Assembly: GCA_002329205.1 (NCBI GenBank)
Contig: DCTC01000001.1
Span: 148,042-212,041, forward strand
Source of the DNA: Candidatus Roizmanbacteria bacterium UBA1450
Lineage (GTDB): Bacteria > Patescibacteriota > Microgenomatia > UBA1406 > GWC2-37-13
Direction: 5' to 3'
Length of the DNA: 64,000 bases
The translations under genes were made by a program, and so were the position numbers. A model generated the notes under the pieces. The model did not search any database. It saw only the letters and a program-made list of their open reading frames with translations, and was not told the DNA's origin. Below, piece after piece: positions 8,490-17,537 of the stretch (its first letter is position 1; each line of letters begins with the position of its first letter).

Positions 8490-10148
8490 CTAATTCTTCA
8501 CTACAGCTGCTATCTGCTCCTTCTCCTCATCAACCGCGGTCTTTGACTTGGTAAAATGAGCAATCAAATATTTGCCGGTATTTTTCCAGAAAGCCAAAGA
8601 AGCAAAATGAACTCTCGTCTGATTCGGATCAAAATCAAGCATATGTCCGAGAAATTTGTACCCCATATAGAAGAGATACGAGACATCATGAAAGCTCCTG
8701 AGTCGGAGCAGTTTGCGCCCGATGTATTGAGGAGTCATGAAAGTCGAGTAGAGATCCTGTTCAAGCTCCAGTAATTTTTCTTTCGGAAACGGTAGTTTCA
8801 TCACCGGTTCACGCATATCAAACCGTTCATAATCATCAGTCAGTAGCCAGCCTTTTTCTTTGCACTCACGATAGAGAGGAGTGCCCGGATATGGCATAAT
8901 AATCGTTGCCTGTATCGTCTCATAATATCCTTTTTTGAGTGCATATTTTGCCGTCTCGATCGTCCGTTTGGCATCTTCATACGTCTCCCAGGGATATCCG
9001 AGCATGATCGTAATATGCGGATCAAGTCCTGCCTTCCGGGCCATGGCCGGTCCGATGATGGCATCTTTTTCTTTTGTTCCTTTCTCCAGCTTATCCAGTG
9101 TCTTCTGGTTTCCGGATTCCATACCGTAAAGGATAAATCTGAAACCTGCTTGTCCCATAAGATCGTACAATTCCTGATTGGGTATGGCATTAAAGCGCAT
9201 ATTACAGCCGTACCGTACTTTTTTGTTATATCCGCTTTCTATGAGAAGTTCGCAGAATTTTTTCAATTTATTTCCGACAAACATTGTACCTGCATCATCA
9301 AAAATCTCTTTAACACCGTAATTGTCGACAACATGCTTCACTTCGGCAAACAACCGTTCGGGAGTGAAGCTTCGATAGGAACCGATCGGGTTTATCGTAT
9401 GATCCCACACACAAAAGGTACATTTATTCCACCAGCAATCCCGACCGCTGTACATGTACGTCCCGGGAGTATACTTATAATTGCCGTTTGCATACGCGTA
9501 CAGTTTCCATTTTGTCAGATCTCGATCGACAAACGGCAGTTTATTCAGATCATGTTTGAGGGAAGGAGGACCGGAATTGTAAATTGTCTCACCGTTTGAA
9601 ATTGAATGTTTTCGCTGATCTTTAGATTTTTTGATTTTTGAATTACTTTCTCTCCAATAAATTCCGCCCTCGAGAGGTTCTCCTTTGGTCAGATGATCCA
9701 ACAGATTTACCGTCACAAAATCATAGTCTCCTCCTTTGATAACATAATCCACAGCACTGTTTTCAAACTGTTCATACGGCACATAACTCGGGTGATCGCC
9801 GACCAGGATAACCTGAAGATGCGGCAGCATTTTTTTCATCTTTGCGATCAGCTTCCAGTGTTTCTTGACAACCGGAGACTTCGTCTCAAGTAAGAAAAAA
9901 TCAGGACTGTTCTTTTGTAGATCTGCAAACCACTGTGTCTCCGTTTTCCGTTCTGCGATACCGTCCATCCAGAATACCTGATAGCTTTGTTCCTGGAGAT
10001 AAGACGCCGCATAGGCAGGAACCATAGGGTAGATGTAAGTTGGTGCATTGAAATACTGAAACTGACGATTCTGAGAAAGAAGCGGGACACCTTTCTTTGA
10101 GGCGAGGGGAGGATATCCGATTGCAATAGAAAGTTTCTTTTGTACCAT
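8490..10148 (-). CDS. B12-binding-type radical SAM protein
   Basis: The 552-aa protein has an N-terminal region of about 170 residues resembling the cobalamin-binding Rossmann domain (QVILVGDHPSYVP, DYVIKGGDYDF), though I see no DxHxxG ligand motif, then a radical SAM core with GRDCWWNKCTFCVWD. The three cysteines are spaced C-X4-C-X2-C, not the usual C-X3-C-X2-C. Later core segments are present (IFDDAGTMF, ILYGMESGNQKTLDKLEKGT, TIMLGYPWET, MPYPGTPLY). Relatives modify lipids, cofactors or peptides; no substrate can be assigned. It follows the TPR/GT-C gene on the same strand with a 63-nt gap. Its start at 10148 is the least certain point. Confidence 0.85.
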   Translation of the reverse strand: MVQKKLSIAIGYPPLASKKGVPLLSQNRQFQYFNAPTYIYPMVPAYAASYLQEQSYQVFWMDGIAERKTETQWFADLQKNSPDFFLLETKSPVVKKHWKLIAKMKKMLPHLQVILVGDHPSYVPYEQFENSAVDYVIKGGDYDFVTVNLLDHLTKGEPLEGGIYWRESNSKIKKSKDQRKHSISNGETIYNSGPPSLKHDLNKLPFVDRDLTKWKLYAYANGNYKYTPGTYMYSGRDCWWNKCTFCVWDHTINPIGSYRSFTPERLFAEVKHVVDNYGVKEIFDDAGTMFVGNKLKKFCELLIESGYNKKVRYGCNMRFNAIPNQELYDLMGQAGFRFILYGMESGNQKTLDKLEKGTKEKDAIIGPAMARKAGLDPHITIMLGYPWETYEDAKRTIETAKYALKKGYYETIQATIIMPYPGTPLYRECKEKGWLLTDDYERFDMREPVMKLPFPKEKLLELEQDLYSTFMTPQYIGRKLLRLRSFHDVSYLFYMGYKFLGHMLDFDPNQTRVHFASLAFWKNTGKYLIAHFTKSKTAVDEEKEQIAAVVKN

Positions 10149-10211
10149 GTGGAGAAAAATATATTACGTAATGGTATCAACAGTATAACAAATCATTGGA
10201 TATGCACTATC

Positions 10212-12008
10212 CTACTTACTTGTTTCTATCATTCCCTGTTGTGCCATTTGATTATTGGGATCCAGCTCCAGCACCTTCCTGAAATATTTTTTGGCGTTTA
10301 TTTTGTCACCCAATTGGTAATAAATGACACCGATATTGAGATATGCATTGGCTTGATATGGATTCATTTTAATGACAGTCATATTTTCTTCCAATGCTTT
10401 TTCATAATCCCCCTGACGATAATACAATGCTCCGAGATTCTGATGAGACTGCCATAGGGCAGGGTTCAGTTCTATAGCCCGATTATAGAGACGGATTGCT
10501 TCTTCGGTTTTGCCCTGTTCCATATAAATATTTGCCAGATTATGATGAGCATCGGGATAACGTGGGTTCAGCTTTATCGCGTTTTCAAACGCTTTGGCAG
10601 CATTGGGCAAATCCCCGTTTCTGGCATATACGTCACCGAGGTTGTTGTGTGTTTTCGGGTCCGAAGGCGATGCTTTGGCTGTCGCAACCCACAGGTTATC
10701 TTCATTTTTCCAGTCAATGTTCCGGACAACGGTGCGTACCGACAAAGCAACAAGAAGTATTCCAATCATCGTATACCCGAGCATCTGATAAGGTTTTTTA
10801 TCAATGAAATATTTATAGATCAAGACAGTAAAACCGAAATATAATCCGATTGAACCGAGATAGGAGTACCGTTCGGCGACGACCCATGACAGTCCGAACG
10901 GATTCATTGTCGGCCATAAGGAGATAAAGAAAAACATAAGCCAAAAAAACACGGCTTTATTTTTCTTGTAATTCCATGCGGCAATCCCGAAAAAAAGAAG
11001 GGCAGCACCAGCACGAATAACAAATTCCGGCCGGGTCATTGCAAATTCGGATTGGTACAATGTCAGATGCCTGGGCCACAAATAGAGTTGGAAATAGCTC
11101 GACAGAGCAACGGGGATCTGCACCAACGGATTTTGCCAGTCGATCCGTTGAGTCGCACCGTTTGTAGTCTGTAAATAATCTAATCGTTCAGAAACCCGGG
11201 TCAAAAGCATCAGACCCCACAAAAAAGAAATTGTAAAAAATGATCCGATTTTCAACCAGACTTTTTTCAAATTACCGAACGTAAATTCATACAAAAGGAC
11301 AATAAACGGAAATATGATTACTTTTTCTGAGCTGGAAATCGCTGCAACATAGGCTATCAATGAGTAATAATACAGAATATTTTTATTCTCCTGCCGGGCC
11401 CGGAGATACAGATACAATGTCAGAAGGAGAAAAAAGCCGGACTGGGCATAGATACCCCCGGAAATCCAGGTAACTGACTCCACCATCATCGGATGAACAG
11501 CAGCAAACAGAGCTACGATAAACGGCAGATACTTCTTTTTTGAAAAAAACGGCATAATAAGATACACCATCCAAACAAATCCGATATGAAACAGGATATT
11601 CGGTAGACGGAACAAAAAAGGGCTTAATCCTCCGATATGATAGGCAGAAAAATACAACAGATTGCGGATAAATACCGTCGGTTGTATGAGAAAATACTCC
11701 CACGATCTGAATGTATGCTCTTCATTCACAAGTACATAAATATCATCTGATACAAATGCGGCACCGATGGCATTTGCATAGACTATAAGCACAAAAAAAC
11801 CGAGTAAACCCAGATATGCATAGTGCTCCTTCACCTGGATTTTGGTACCGTGTTCTTCAACTGACTGATTTTCAAGAGCGGACTTGTTTTTCTGGATATG
11901 TTTCAATATGGATTTTTTTGATGAACCCAGCTCTTTGGCCATCTCACCGGGACTCATATCATGATAGTGATCTTGAATGAAGCGTTTTTGAGACTGAGTG
12001 AGAGACAT
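10212..12008 (-). CDS. Multi-pass membrane protein with C-terminal TPR repeats (GT-C/TMTC-like)
   Basis: 598 aa. Residues 1-45 look like a small helix-turn-helix (SQKRFIQDHYHDMSPGEMAKELG). About ten hydrophobic segments follow, the first reading LGLLGFFVLIVYANAIGAAF followed by VSDDIYV, an acidic pair where GT-C enzymes carry their catalytic residues. The last 140 residues hold at least four TPR units, recognisable by NNLGDVYARNGD, AHHNLANIYMEQGK, SHQNLGALYYRQGD and AYLNIGVIYYQLGD. The layout matches the O-mannosyltransferase-like TPR proteins (DUF1736/TMTC type). The ATG at 12008 was chosen over the longer open frame because TATACT lies 7 nt upstream. Confidence 0.8.
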   Translation of the reverse strand: MSLTQSQKRFIQDHYHDMSPGEMAKELGSSKKSILKHIQKNKSALENQSVEEHGTKIQVKEHYAYLGLLGFFVLIVYANAIGAAFVSDDIYVLVNEEHTFRSWEYFLIQPTVFIRNLLYFSAYHIGGLSPFLFRLPNILFHIGFVWMVYLIMPFFSKKKYLPFIVALFAAVHPMMVESVTWISGGIYAQSGFFLLLTLYLYLRARQENKNILYYYSLIAYVAAISSSEKVIIFPFIVLLYEFTFGNLKKVWLKIGSFFTISFLWGLMLLTRVSERLDYLQTTNGATQRIDWQNPLVQIPVALSSYFQLYLWPRHLTLYQSEFAMTRPEFVIRAGAALLFFGIAAWNYKKNKAVFFWLMFFFISLWPTMNPFGLSWVVAERYSYLGSIGLYFGFTVLIYKYFIDKKPYQMLGYTMIGILLVALSVRTVVRNIDWKNEDNLWVATAKASPSDPKTHNNLGDVYARNGDLPNAAKAFENAIKLNPRYPDAHHNLANIYMEQGKTEEAIRLYNRAIELNPALWQSHQNLGALYYRQGDYEKALEENMTVIKMNPYQANAYLNIGVIYYQLGDKINAKKYFRKVLELDPNNQMAQQGMIETSK

Positions 12009-12015
12009 GGTTATC

Positions 12016-12021
12016 AGTATA
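12016..12021 (-). promoter_or_regulatory. -10 box of the TPR/GT-C gene
   Basis: TATACT on the minus strand, 7 nt before the ATG at 12008. Confidence 0.5.
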
Positions 12022-12063
12022 TCGTATCGGCAGCAGAGTATAAAGTATATAATAGGACAAGTC

Positions 12064-12879
12064 ATGAAACCGCTCGTCTCAGTTATTGTTACTACAAAAA
12101 ATTCGGAAAAAACAATTTTATCTTGTCTCCGCGCAATACACAATCAATCGTATGCCCATCTTGAATGTATTGTTGTAGATAATCATTCTCAGGACAAAAC
12201 GGTCGAAATCGTGAAAAGTCAAGGAACATCAGTCTATTCACTCGGACCGGAGCGAAGCGCTCAGCGCAATTTTGGAGCAGCCAAAGCAAAAGGCGTATTT
12301 ATACTGTTTGTTGATTCGGATATGGTACTGTCCCGTACCGTTATTGAGGAATGTGTCAACACAATCATTTCAAAGAAACTGGACGCACTGTATATCCCGG
12401 AACTAATTGCAGGAAATTCGATATGGTCCAGTATCAGGACGTTTGAACGAAGTTTTTACAACGGAACCGTAATTGATGCCGTCAGATTTATAAAAAAAAG
12501 GTTGTTTTATGAGGTACACGGATTTGACAAAACATTGACGGGACCGGAAGACTGGGATCTTGACAAGAAGGTACGTGCCCGCGGCAAGACGGGTATAATA
12601 ACAGCCCCGTTGTATCATCATGAAGATGGTATCTCTATAGGATCGTATATCAGGAAAAAAATGTATTACGCCGAGGATTTTGAGAGGTATATCGAGAAGT
12701 GGGGGAGAGAAGACCCGGATATCCGAAAACAGTTCGGATGGTATTACCGATTTGTCGGCGTATTTATCGAGAACGGAAAATGGAAAAACCTTCTAAAAAA
12801 ACCTCATCTGGCTGTTTTGATGTATATATTGAGATTCTATCTCGGCTTTCGTTACTTTCTCTATACTATTTTTAAATAA
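12064..12879 (+). CDS. GT2 glycosyltransferase
   Basis: 271-aa family 2 glycosyltransferase. VSVIVTTKN starts the GT-A fold, DNHSQDKT is the nucleotide-binding loop, FVDSDM the DxD motif, and GPEDWDLDKKVR the catalytic region. A short hydrophobic C-terminus may sit on the membrane. The gene diverges from the TPR/GT-C gene and ends inside the 3' end of the convergent methyltransferase gene (19-bp overlap). TATAAT lies 10 nt before the ATG, slightly further than at neighbouring genes. Donor and acceptor unknown. Confidence 0.87.
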   Translation: MKPLVSVIVTTKNSEKTILSCLRAIHNQSYAHLECIVVDNHSQDKTVEIVKSQGTSVYSLGPERSAQRNFGAAKAKGVFILFVDSDMVLSRTVIEECVNTIISKKLDALYIPELIAGNSIWSSIRTFERSFYNGTVIDAVRFIKKRLFYEVHGFDKTLTGPEDWDLDKKVRARGKTGIITAPLYHHEDGISIGSYIRKKMYYAEDFERYIEKWGREDPDIRKQFGWYYRFVGVFIENGKWKNLLKKPHLAVLMYILRFYLGFRYFLYTIFK

Positions 12880-14126
12880 GGCACGGGAATGATAAACCGA
12901 CCTCCTTTTTGGACATATTCCTGATTTTTCCGGATAATTTCGTCAGCGAAATTCCATGCAAGTATCAGCGTGTAATCAGGCATAGCTTTCACTATCTTGG
13001 ACTCGGGATAAATGGGGATATGGGTGCCGGGGGTATACTTCCCTTGTTTGTAGGGGATAGAGTCGACAATATAATCCAAAAGATCAGTGCTGATATCGCA
13101 GTAATTGAGCAGCACATTTCCTTTTGCAGCTGCTCCATAACCAATTATGGTTTTTCCTTCTTTGCGGATTTTTCGAAGAAATTGCAAAAGGTCCCTCTTT
13201 ACTTTTTTTACCCGTAAAGCGAAATCATCATATGTTTTTATATTTTGAAGATTTTTGGCTTTCTCTTCGATCAGGAATTTTTCTACCCGCGGATGGACGG
13301 TGTAATCAGCACTTTGCTTTGCCACAAACACCCGCAGAGATCCACCATGAATCGATTGTTTCTGGATATCAATAATTTTCAATCCATGCTGATGAAACAG
13401 TACTTCCAGCGGATGCACCGAAAAATAACTCAAATGTTCATGGTAGATCGTATCAAATTCATTGCGTTCCACGAGATCGGCAAGATACGGCGCCTCCATG
13501 ACAAATATACCGTTATCCTGAAGTAACAATGCAATGCCTTTCATCACATCATGCAGATCTTGGATATGGGCAATGACATTTGTTGCGGTTATGATTTTGG
13601 CTTTCCCGTATTCCTGAGCAATTTTTTGTGCTTTTTCTTCAGTAAAAAAAGTACAGAGTGTTCGAATACCGTTTTTATTCGCCTGCCGAGCGATATTTTC
13701 GGCCGGATCCACACCCAGAACAGGAATATTCTTTTTCTGAAAATTTGAGAGGAGTGTTCCGTCATTGCTGCCGATATCAATGACCAGATCTTTTCGTTTC
13801 ACGTTGAAGTTTTTTATGATATGATCTGCCATTTCTCGAAAATGAGCTACCACGGTCGTTGAAGTTGAGGGAATATATAAATAATTCCGGAACATGATTT
13901 CGGCCGGGATGACGTGCGTAAGCTGTACAAGCCAGCAGTCAGTGCAGACACAAACTTTGAGGGGAAAATGAAATTCCTTCTTTTTGATATCCTTTTTCGG
14001 AACGAATCCGTTGGGGATCGGCATGTAATGGAGTGAAAGGAACGGTTTGATACGAGTTGAGCCGCAAATCCGGCAGTTTTTAAGGCGGTATCTCGTGGAA
14101 GGAACTCTTGTACCCGTTGATTTCAT
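12861..14126 (-). CDS. Sugar C-methyltransferase-like SAM methyltransferase with zinc-binding N-terminus
   Basis: 421 aa with the three-part layout of NDP-keto-deoxysugar C-methyltransferases (TylCIII/NovU type): an N-terminal CRICGS...CVCTDC cysteine cluster, a Rossmann SAM-binding domain (DIGSNDGTLL, GVDPAENIA) with HEHLSYFS, and a C-terminal domain with IIGYGAAAKGNVLLNY. Enzymes of this family add a methyl branch to a 4-keto-6-deoxy sugar. No dTDP-sugar genes lie beside it, so the substrate is open; CDP- or GDP-keto sugars made elsewhere in the window are candidates. The ATG lies 6 nt after TATAAT. Confidence 0.85.
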   Translation of the reverse strand: MKSTGTRVPSTRYRLKNCRICGSTRIKPFLSLHYMPIPNGFVPKKDIKKKEFHFPLKVCVCTDCWLVQLTHVIPAEIMFRNYLYIPSTSTTVVAHFREMADHIIKNFNVKRKDLVIDIGSNDGTLLSNFQKKNIPVLGVDPAENIARQANKNGIRTLCTFFTEEKAQKIAQEYGKAKIITATNVIAHIQDLHDVMKGIALLLQDNGIFVMEAPYLADLVERNEFDTIYHEHLSYFSVHPLEVLFHQHGLKIIDIQKQSIHGGSLRVFVAKQSADYTVHPRVEKFLIEEKAKNLQNIKTYDDFALRVKKVKRDLLQFLRKIRKEGKTIIGYGAAAKGNVLLNYCDISTDLLDYIVDSIPYKQGKYTPGTHIPIYPESKIVKAMPDYTLILAWNFADEIIRKNQEYVQKGGRFIIPVPYLKIV

Positions 14127-14128
14127 AG

Positions 14129-14138
14129 TACAATTATA
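14129..14138. promoter_or_regulatory. Overlapping divergent -10 boxes
   Basis: TACAATTATA reads TACAAT on the plus strand (5 nt before the ATG at 14140) and TATAAT on the minus strand (14138-14133, 6 nt before the ATG at 14126). The start codons of the two genes are only 13 nt apart, so both transcripts would be leaderless. Confidence 0.6.
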
Positions 14139-14139
14139 T

Positions 14140-14691
14140 ATGCAAAAAGCTCAAGATTTACTTTTTTTTCTTGCCGCATACATTCTTTCCCTCCCGGCGC
14201 GTCTCAAAGGAATGAGATTTGGGACTCATAGCTATATCGGGCCGGGTTATGACTGGCTCTTTGTACGGATGAATCGAATCACCTGCGGGGATCATGTCGC
14301 AATCGGCCGGGAAGCCTGGCTGGAGACGACCGGTGGCGGATCAATTTACATTGGGGATAGGACTACTGTCGGACGTAGGGCGACCATATCATCCCTGGGC
14401 AAAATCACAATCGGCAAGGACTGTATGATTTCATACCAAGTGTCCGTTCTCGATCATGACCATGAAGTACAAGACCCGGCTGTCAAGCCTTCGGAAGGAA
14501 AGCTTACCGAACCGAAAGATATCGAGATCGGTGATGAATGTTTCATCGGTGCAAATGTCTGTATCCTGAAAGGTGTCAAGCTGGGAAAGCACTGTGTAGT
14601 CGGCGCCAATGCAGTGGTTACAAAATCATTTCCAGCATATTCGGTCATCGCAGGCAATCCGGCCAAGTTGATACGGTCAATCAAACCATGA
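14140..14691 (+). CDS. Left-handed beta-helix acyltransferase (WcaF-like)
   Basis: 183 aa. The C-terminal two thirds carry hexapeptide repeats ([LIV]-G-x4 pattern: IGDRTTVGRRATI, IGKDCMISYQVSV, IGDECFIGANVCI, LGKHCVVGANAVV) and the catalytic-type His in LDHDHEV, ending IAGNPAKLI as in WcaF/maltose-acetyltransferase relatives. It probably acetylates a sugar using acetyl-CoA. The frame is open 31 codons upstream, but that part overlaps the divergent methyltransferase; the ATG at 14140 lies 5 nt after TACAAT. The stop overlaps the next start (ATGA), so the GT2 downstream is translationally coupled. Confidence 0.88.
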   Translation: MQKAQDLLFFLAAYILSLPARLKGMRFGTHSYIGPGYDWLFVRMNRITCGDHVAIGREAWLETTGGGSIYIGDRTTVGRRATISSLGKITIGKDCMISYQVSVLDHDHEVQDPAVKPSEGKLTEPKDIEIGDECFIGANVCILKGVKLGKHCVVGANAVVTKSFPAYSVIAGNPAKLIRSIKP

Positions 14692-15698
14692 AATCTCTCA
14701 TAACTGTCATTATTCCGACCTACAACGGAGCAGAGACGATACAGGAAGCAATAATGAGCGTACTTTATCAGAACTATCAGGATTTTCGAATTCTCATACA
14801 GGACGACTGTTCGACGGACAAAACACTCGATATCGTCAGAACTATCAAAGATACCAGAATCCGTATTCAGAGAAATGAAATAAATCTCGGCTGTCAGATG
14901 AATTTTGAAAAAGCACGGCAAACGGTATCAACCGATTTCATTTTTTTCCTGTGTCAGGATGACATTCTCGACAAAAACGCTCTGAAAAAAGTCATGAAGG
15001 CTTTTGAAAATCCGGAAGTCGGAGCAGTAACCCGGCCGTATTTCTGGTTCGATACCGATATCAGGGAACCGGTCAGATATCTCGCACCGATATCAACTGA
15101 CTCCAATACAAATGTAACAATTGAGAGTGATCGTGATCATATCCTCACATGTATTTCATCTGCCGGACAGCTTTCGGGTCTTGCCTATAGAAGATCCTGC
15201 TTCACGACACCGTTTCATCCGGATATTTTTCCGGGTCATGTTTATCCATTTCTGGATATTCTCAAACACCGTACTGTCGTTTTCCTGAAAGACTATATCG
15301 TCGCAGTCAGAATCAGCTCCAGTCAGAGCCGAAAGATCTCCTCAATCTACGACAAATCTCCTACGCTCAGTTGGGTTCAGATGTATAACACCGTACTATC
15401 CGAAAATAAATACGCTGCACTACGAAAGTACCTCATCACAGAACATACAGCTACAATTTATTTAGGTCTTTTGCAAATCAGAAATTATTCAACGTACAAA
15501 AATGTTCTGCGGGAAATCGGGTATCTGATCAAATTCCGCCCGCAGAACCTGCTGAATCCGCAGTTTTGGATGATAGTCATACTTGTCCTTATCACTCCGC
15601 CGCAGATTTTGATTCGCCTTGTCGATCTGACCAAACGGTATGTCGTATCAAAAACGATACCTCAAATTCGATTTCAGCCGGCAGGAGTAGAGAAATAA
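14688..15698 (+). CDS. GT2 glycosyltransferase
   Basis: 336-aa family 2 glycosyltransferase: VIIPTYNGAETIQEAI, QDDCSTDKT, and FFLCQDDI in the DxD position. The C-terminal 60 residues contain a hydrophobic helix (QFWMIVILVLITPPQILI) that may anchor it. Its ATG overlaps the stop of the acyltransferase gene by the ATGA arrangement, which fixes the start. The last 25 bp overlap the convergent GT4 gene. Acceptor and donor unknown. Confidence 0.87.
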   Translation: MKSLITVIIPTYNGAETIQEAIMSVLYQNYQDFRILIQDDCSTDKTLDIVRTIKDTRIRIQRNEINLGCQMNFEKARQTVSTDFIFFLCQDDILDKNALKKVMKAFENPEVGAVTRPYFWFDTDIREPVRYLAPISTDSNTNVTIESDRDHILTCISSAGQLSGLAYRRSCFTTPFHPDIFPGHVYPFLDILKHRTVVFLKDYIVAVRISSSQSRKISSIYDKSPTLSWVQMYNTVLSENKYAALRKYLITEHTATIYLGLLQIRNYSTYKNVLREIGYLIKFRPQNLLNPQFWMIVILVLITPPQILIRLVDLTKRYVVSKTIPQIRFQPAGVEK

Positions 15699-16819
15699 TT
15701 CATTTCGTTTTGAGCAATGTATTTCCAGTCCCAATCTTCAGGCAATGATAGACTGTCCGGTTTATTCTTCAGGATGTTCAATACGGCTTTCGCGGCTTTT
15801 TCAGTATGACCTGACGGGATAAAAATAATCTTATTGCGCCAAATCTCTTTCAATTCCGGCAGATCGTAGGCCACCACAGGAGTACCGGAAGCAAGCGCTT
15901 CTCCTATGACCATCGACCAGTTCTCCTGATACGAAGGATGGATTAATACATGGCTCTGTGCGAGAACGTTGATTTTTTTTGAAAAGTCTGTAATCAAACC
16001 GACAATTTCAATATTCTTGTCCAATCCTGCCTGAGAGATTTTCGTTTGCAATTCATCAATCGGGATGGATCCGGCACCTGCAATACAAAGCACCGCATCC
16101 GTTTTTTTCGTCACAACCTGCTTCCAGATAGTAATCGTATCCCAGATCCCTTTTTCTGATTCAAGTCGTTTCATAAATATTGCGTCATATTTCTTGTTTT
16201 TTACCGTTTTTACGACCTGACGGATGCGGTACATATCGACACCGCACCGTGTCGTAATTACTTTATGTGTATCAACTCCCAGGTGTGTTAGTTTCTTTTT
16301 AGTAGAAGGGGAAACGGCAAACAGAATATCAGCTCCAGCTGATGCAAGCCATATGCTCAGCCTGTTGCTGAATAGGAAGAGGAGTGATGAAAACCAATGT
16401 GTATTCTGCCTATTCCAGAATGTCCAGTCAGGGATCCAGTGAGAGACAACGACCCATCGTGCAGTTTTACCTTGAAGTTTCAGCAACCAGCCGGGGATGA
16501 CATCAAACAGAGTATCATTGCTGCTGTAAACAACATCGAATGATTCTTTCTTCAGAGATGACGGAAGCCACAATGACTGTATTGCGCGGACAATATATTG
16601 CCATTTTGTGTTTGATAGGCTCAAGGAAGGTTGAAGATGCAGAATTACGGAAGTTGAGTTTTCAACATAACGATCAATCTTCTCTGAGCTGAGGATATGA
16701 ATCTCAAAACCTTTCTTGTGCCAGTACCTCATCATCTCGAGAGGGCGCACGTCACCGCCGCTTATGTGTGGGGTATCTCCGAAAATGCCGTTCAATATGA
16801 TAAGAATCTTCTGTTTCAT
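15674..16819 (-). CDS. GT4 glycosyltransferase
   Basis: 381-aa GT-B fold transferase of family 4. The N-terminal half binds the acceptor (FGDTPHISGGDVRPLEMMRYW), and the C-terminal half has the nucleotide-sugar site: FMKRLESEKG, HPSYQENWSMVIGEALASGTPVVAYDLPE, a form of the E-x7-E motif. Retaining mechanism is expected for the family. The gene diverges from the methyltransferase at 16846 with only 26 bp between starts. Confidence 0.87.
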   Translation of the reverse strand: MKQKILIILNGIFGDTPHISGGDVRPLEMMRYWHKKGFEIHILSSEKIDRYVENSTSVILHLQPSLSLSNTKWQYIVRAIQSLWLPSSLKKESFDVVYSSNDTLFDVIPGWLLKLQGKTARWVVVSHWIPDWTFWNRQNTHWFSSLLFLFSNRLSIWLASAGADILFAVSPSTKKKLTHLGVDTHKVITTRCGVDMYRIRQVVKTVKNKKYDAIFMKRLESEKGIWDTITIWKQVVTKKTDAVLCIAGAGSIPIDELQTKISQAGLDKNIEIVGLITDFSKKINVLAQSHVLIHPSYQENWSMVIGEALASGTPVVAYDLPELKEIWRNKIIFIPSGHTEKAAKAVLNILKNKPDSLSLPEDWDWKYIAQNEMNYFSTPAG

Positions 16820-16832
16820 GATGAGATTGTCG

Positions 16833-16838
16833 TATACT
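16833..16838 (+). promoter_or_regulatory. -10 box of the 16846 methyltransferase
   Basis: TATACT, 7 nt before the ATG at 16846; no Shine-Dalgarno. Confidence 0.5.
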
Positions 16839-16845
16839 ATTCTAC

Positions 16846-17520
16846 ATGAATAAGGCGTTTAATTCCTTAAGCTACGCGCATGACTTCCCGATGACTGATA
16901 TCGAGAAGATAAGGATTGCACAGGTACTATCTCTTTTCCCACCGAAAAGTACTATTCTCGATCTCGGGTGCGGTGACGGATACTTCATGGAGGTATTTCG
17001 AAAAGAAGGCTACCAAGTCGAAGGGATTGAGATCGCAGAAAATGCCGTGAAAAAAGCACGAAAGAAAGGGTTTACCGTATACGATGTTTCACTTATGGGG
17101 AAATGGTCTCAACTGATTAAAAAGAAATATGATGTCGTCTTCGGAGGAGAAATTATTGAACACGTTTTTGATACCGACCTTTTTTTACAGGAGATACGAA
17201 AAGTATTGAAAAAAAATGGAGTTCTAGTTATCACTACACCCAATATTGCGGCTTTGGGCAGACGACTCATGCTACTTCTGGGGATTAGTCCTCATATCGA
17301 GACAACGGCCCGTCAATATGATGCCGGCCATATTCGATATTTCACCCGAGCTGCTATGAAACAGTTACTTGAAGAGAACGATTTCCGCGTTGTCTCCATG
17401 CAGTCATCCGTGATCAATTTCAATAATCAGGGAACTCTTTTTTCCCGACAGGCAGCTCAATTGTTTCCTTCACTCGGCAACAATATTATTGTTCAGGCTG
17501 TTATGGATACTTCTCAATAA
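16846..17520 (+). CDS. Class I SAM-dependent methyltransferase
   Basis: 224 aa. ILDLGCGDGYFMEVF is motif I of the Rossmann SAM-binding fold, VEGIEIAENAVKKA the ribose-binding acidic region, and DVVFGGEIIEHVFD with VLVITTPN motifs II-III, in the Methyltransf_11/23 style. It probably methylates a glycan or a lipid-linked intermediate, judged only by position: the next gene, 17 nt downstream, is a flippase. Confidence 0.85.
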   Translation: MNKAFNSLSYAHDFPMTDIEKIRIAQVLSLFPPKSTILDLGCGDGYFMEVFRKEGYQVEGIEIAENAVKKARKKGFTVYDVSLMGKWSQLIKKKYDVVFGGEIIEHVFDTDLFLQEIRKVLKKNGVLVITTPNIAALGRRLMLLLGISPHIETTARQYDAGHIRYFTRAAMKQLLEENDFRVVSMQSSVINFNNQGTLFSRQAAQLFPSLGNNIIVQAVMDTSQ

Positions 17521-17537
17521 GGTAGAATGTACTATTC

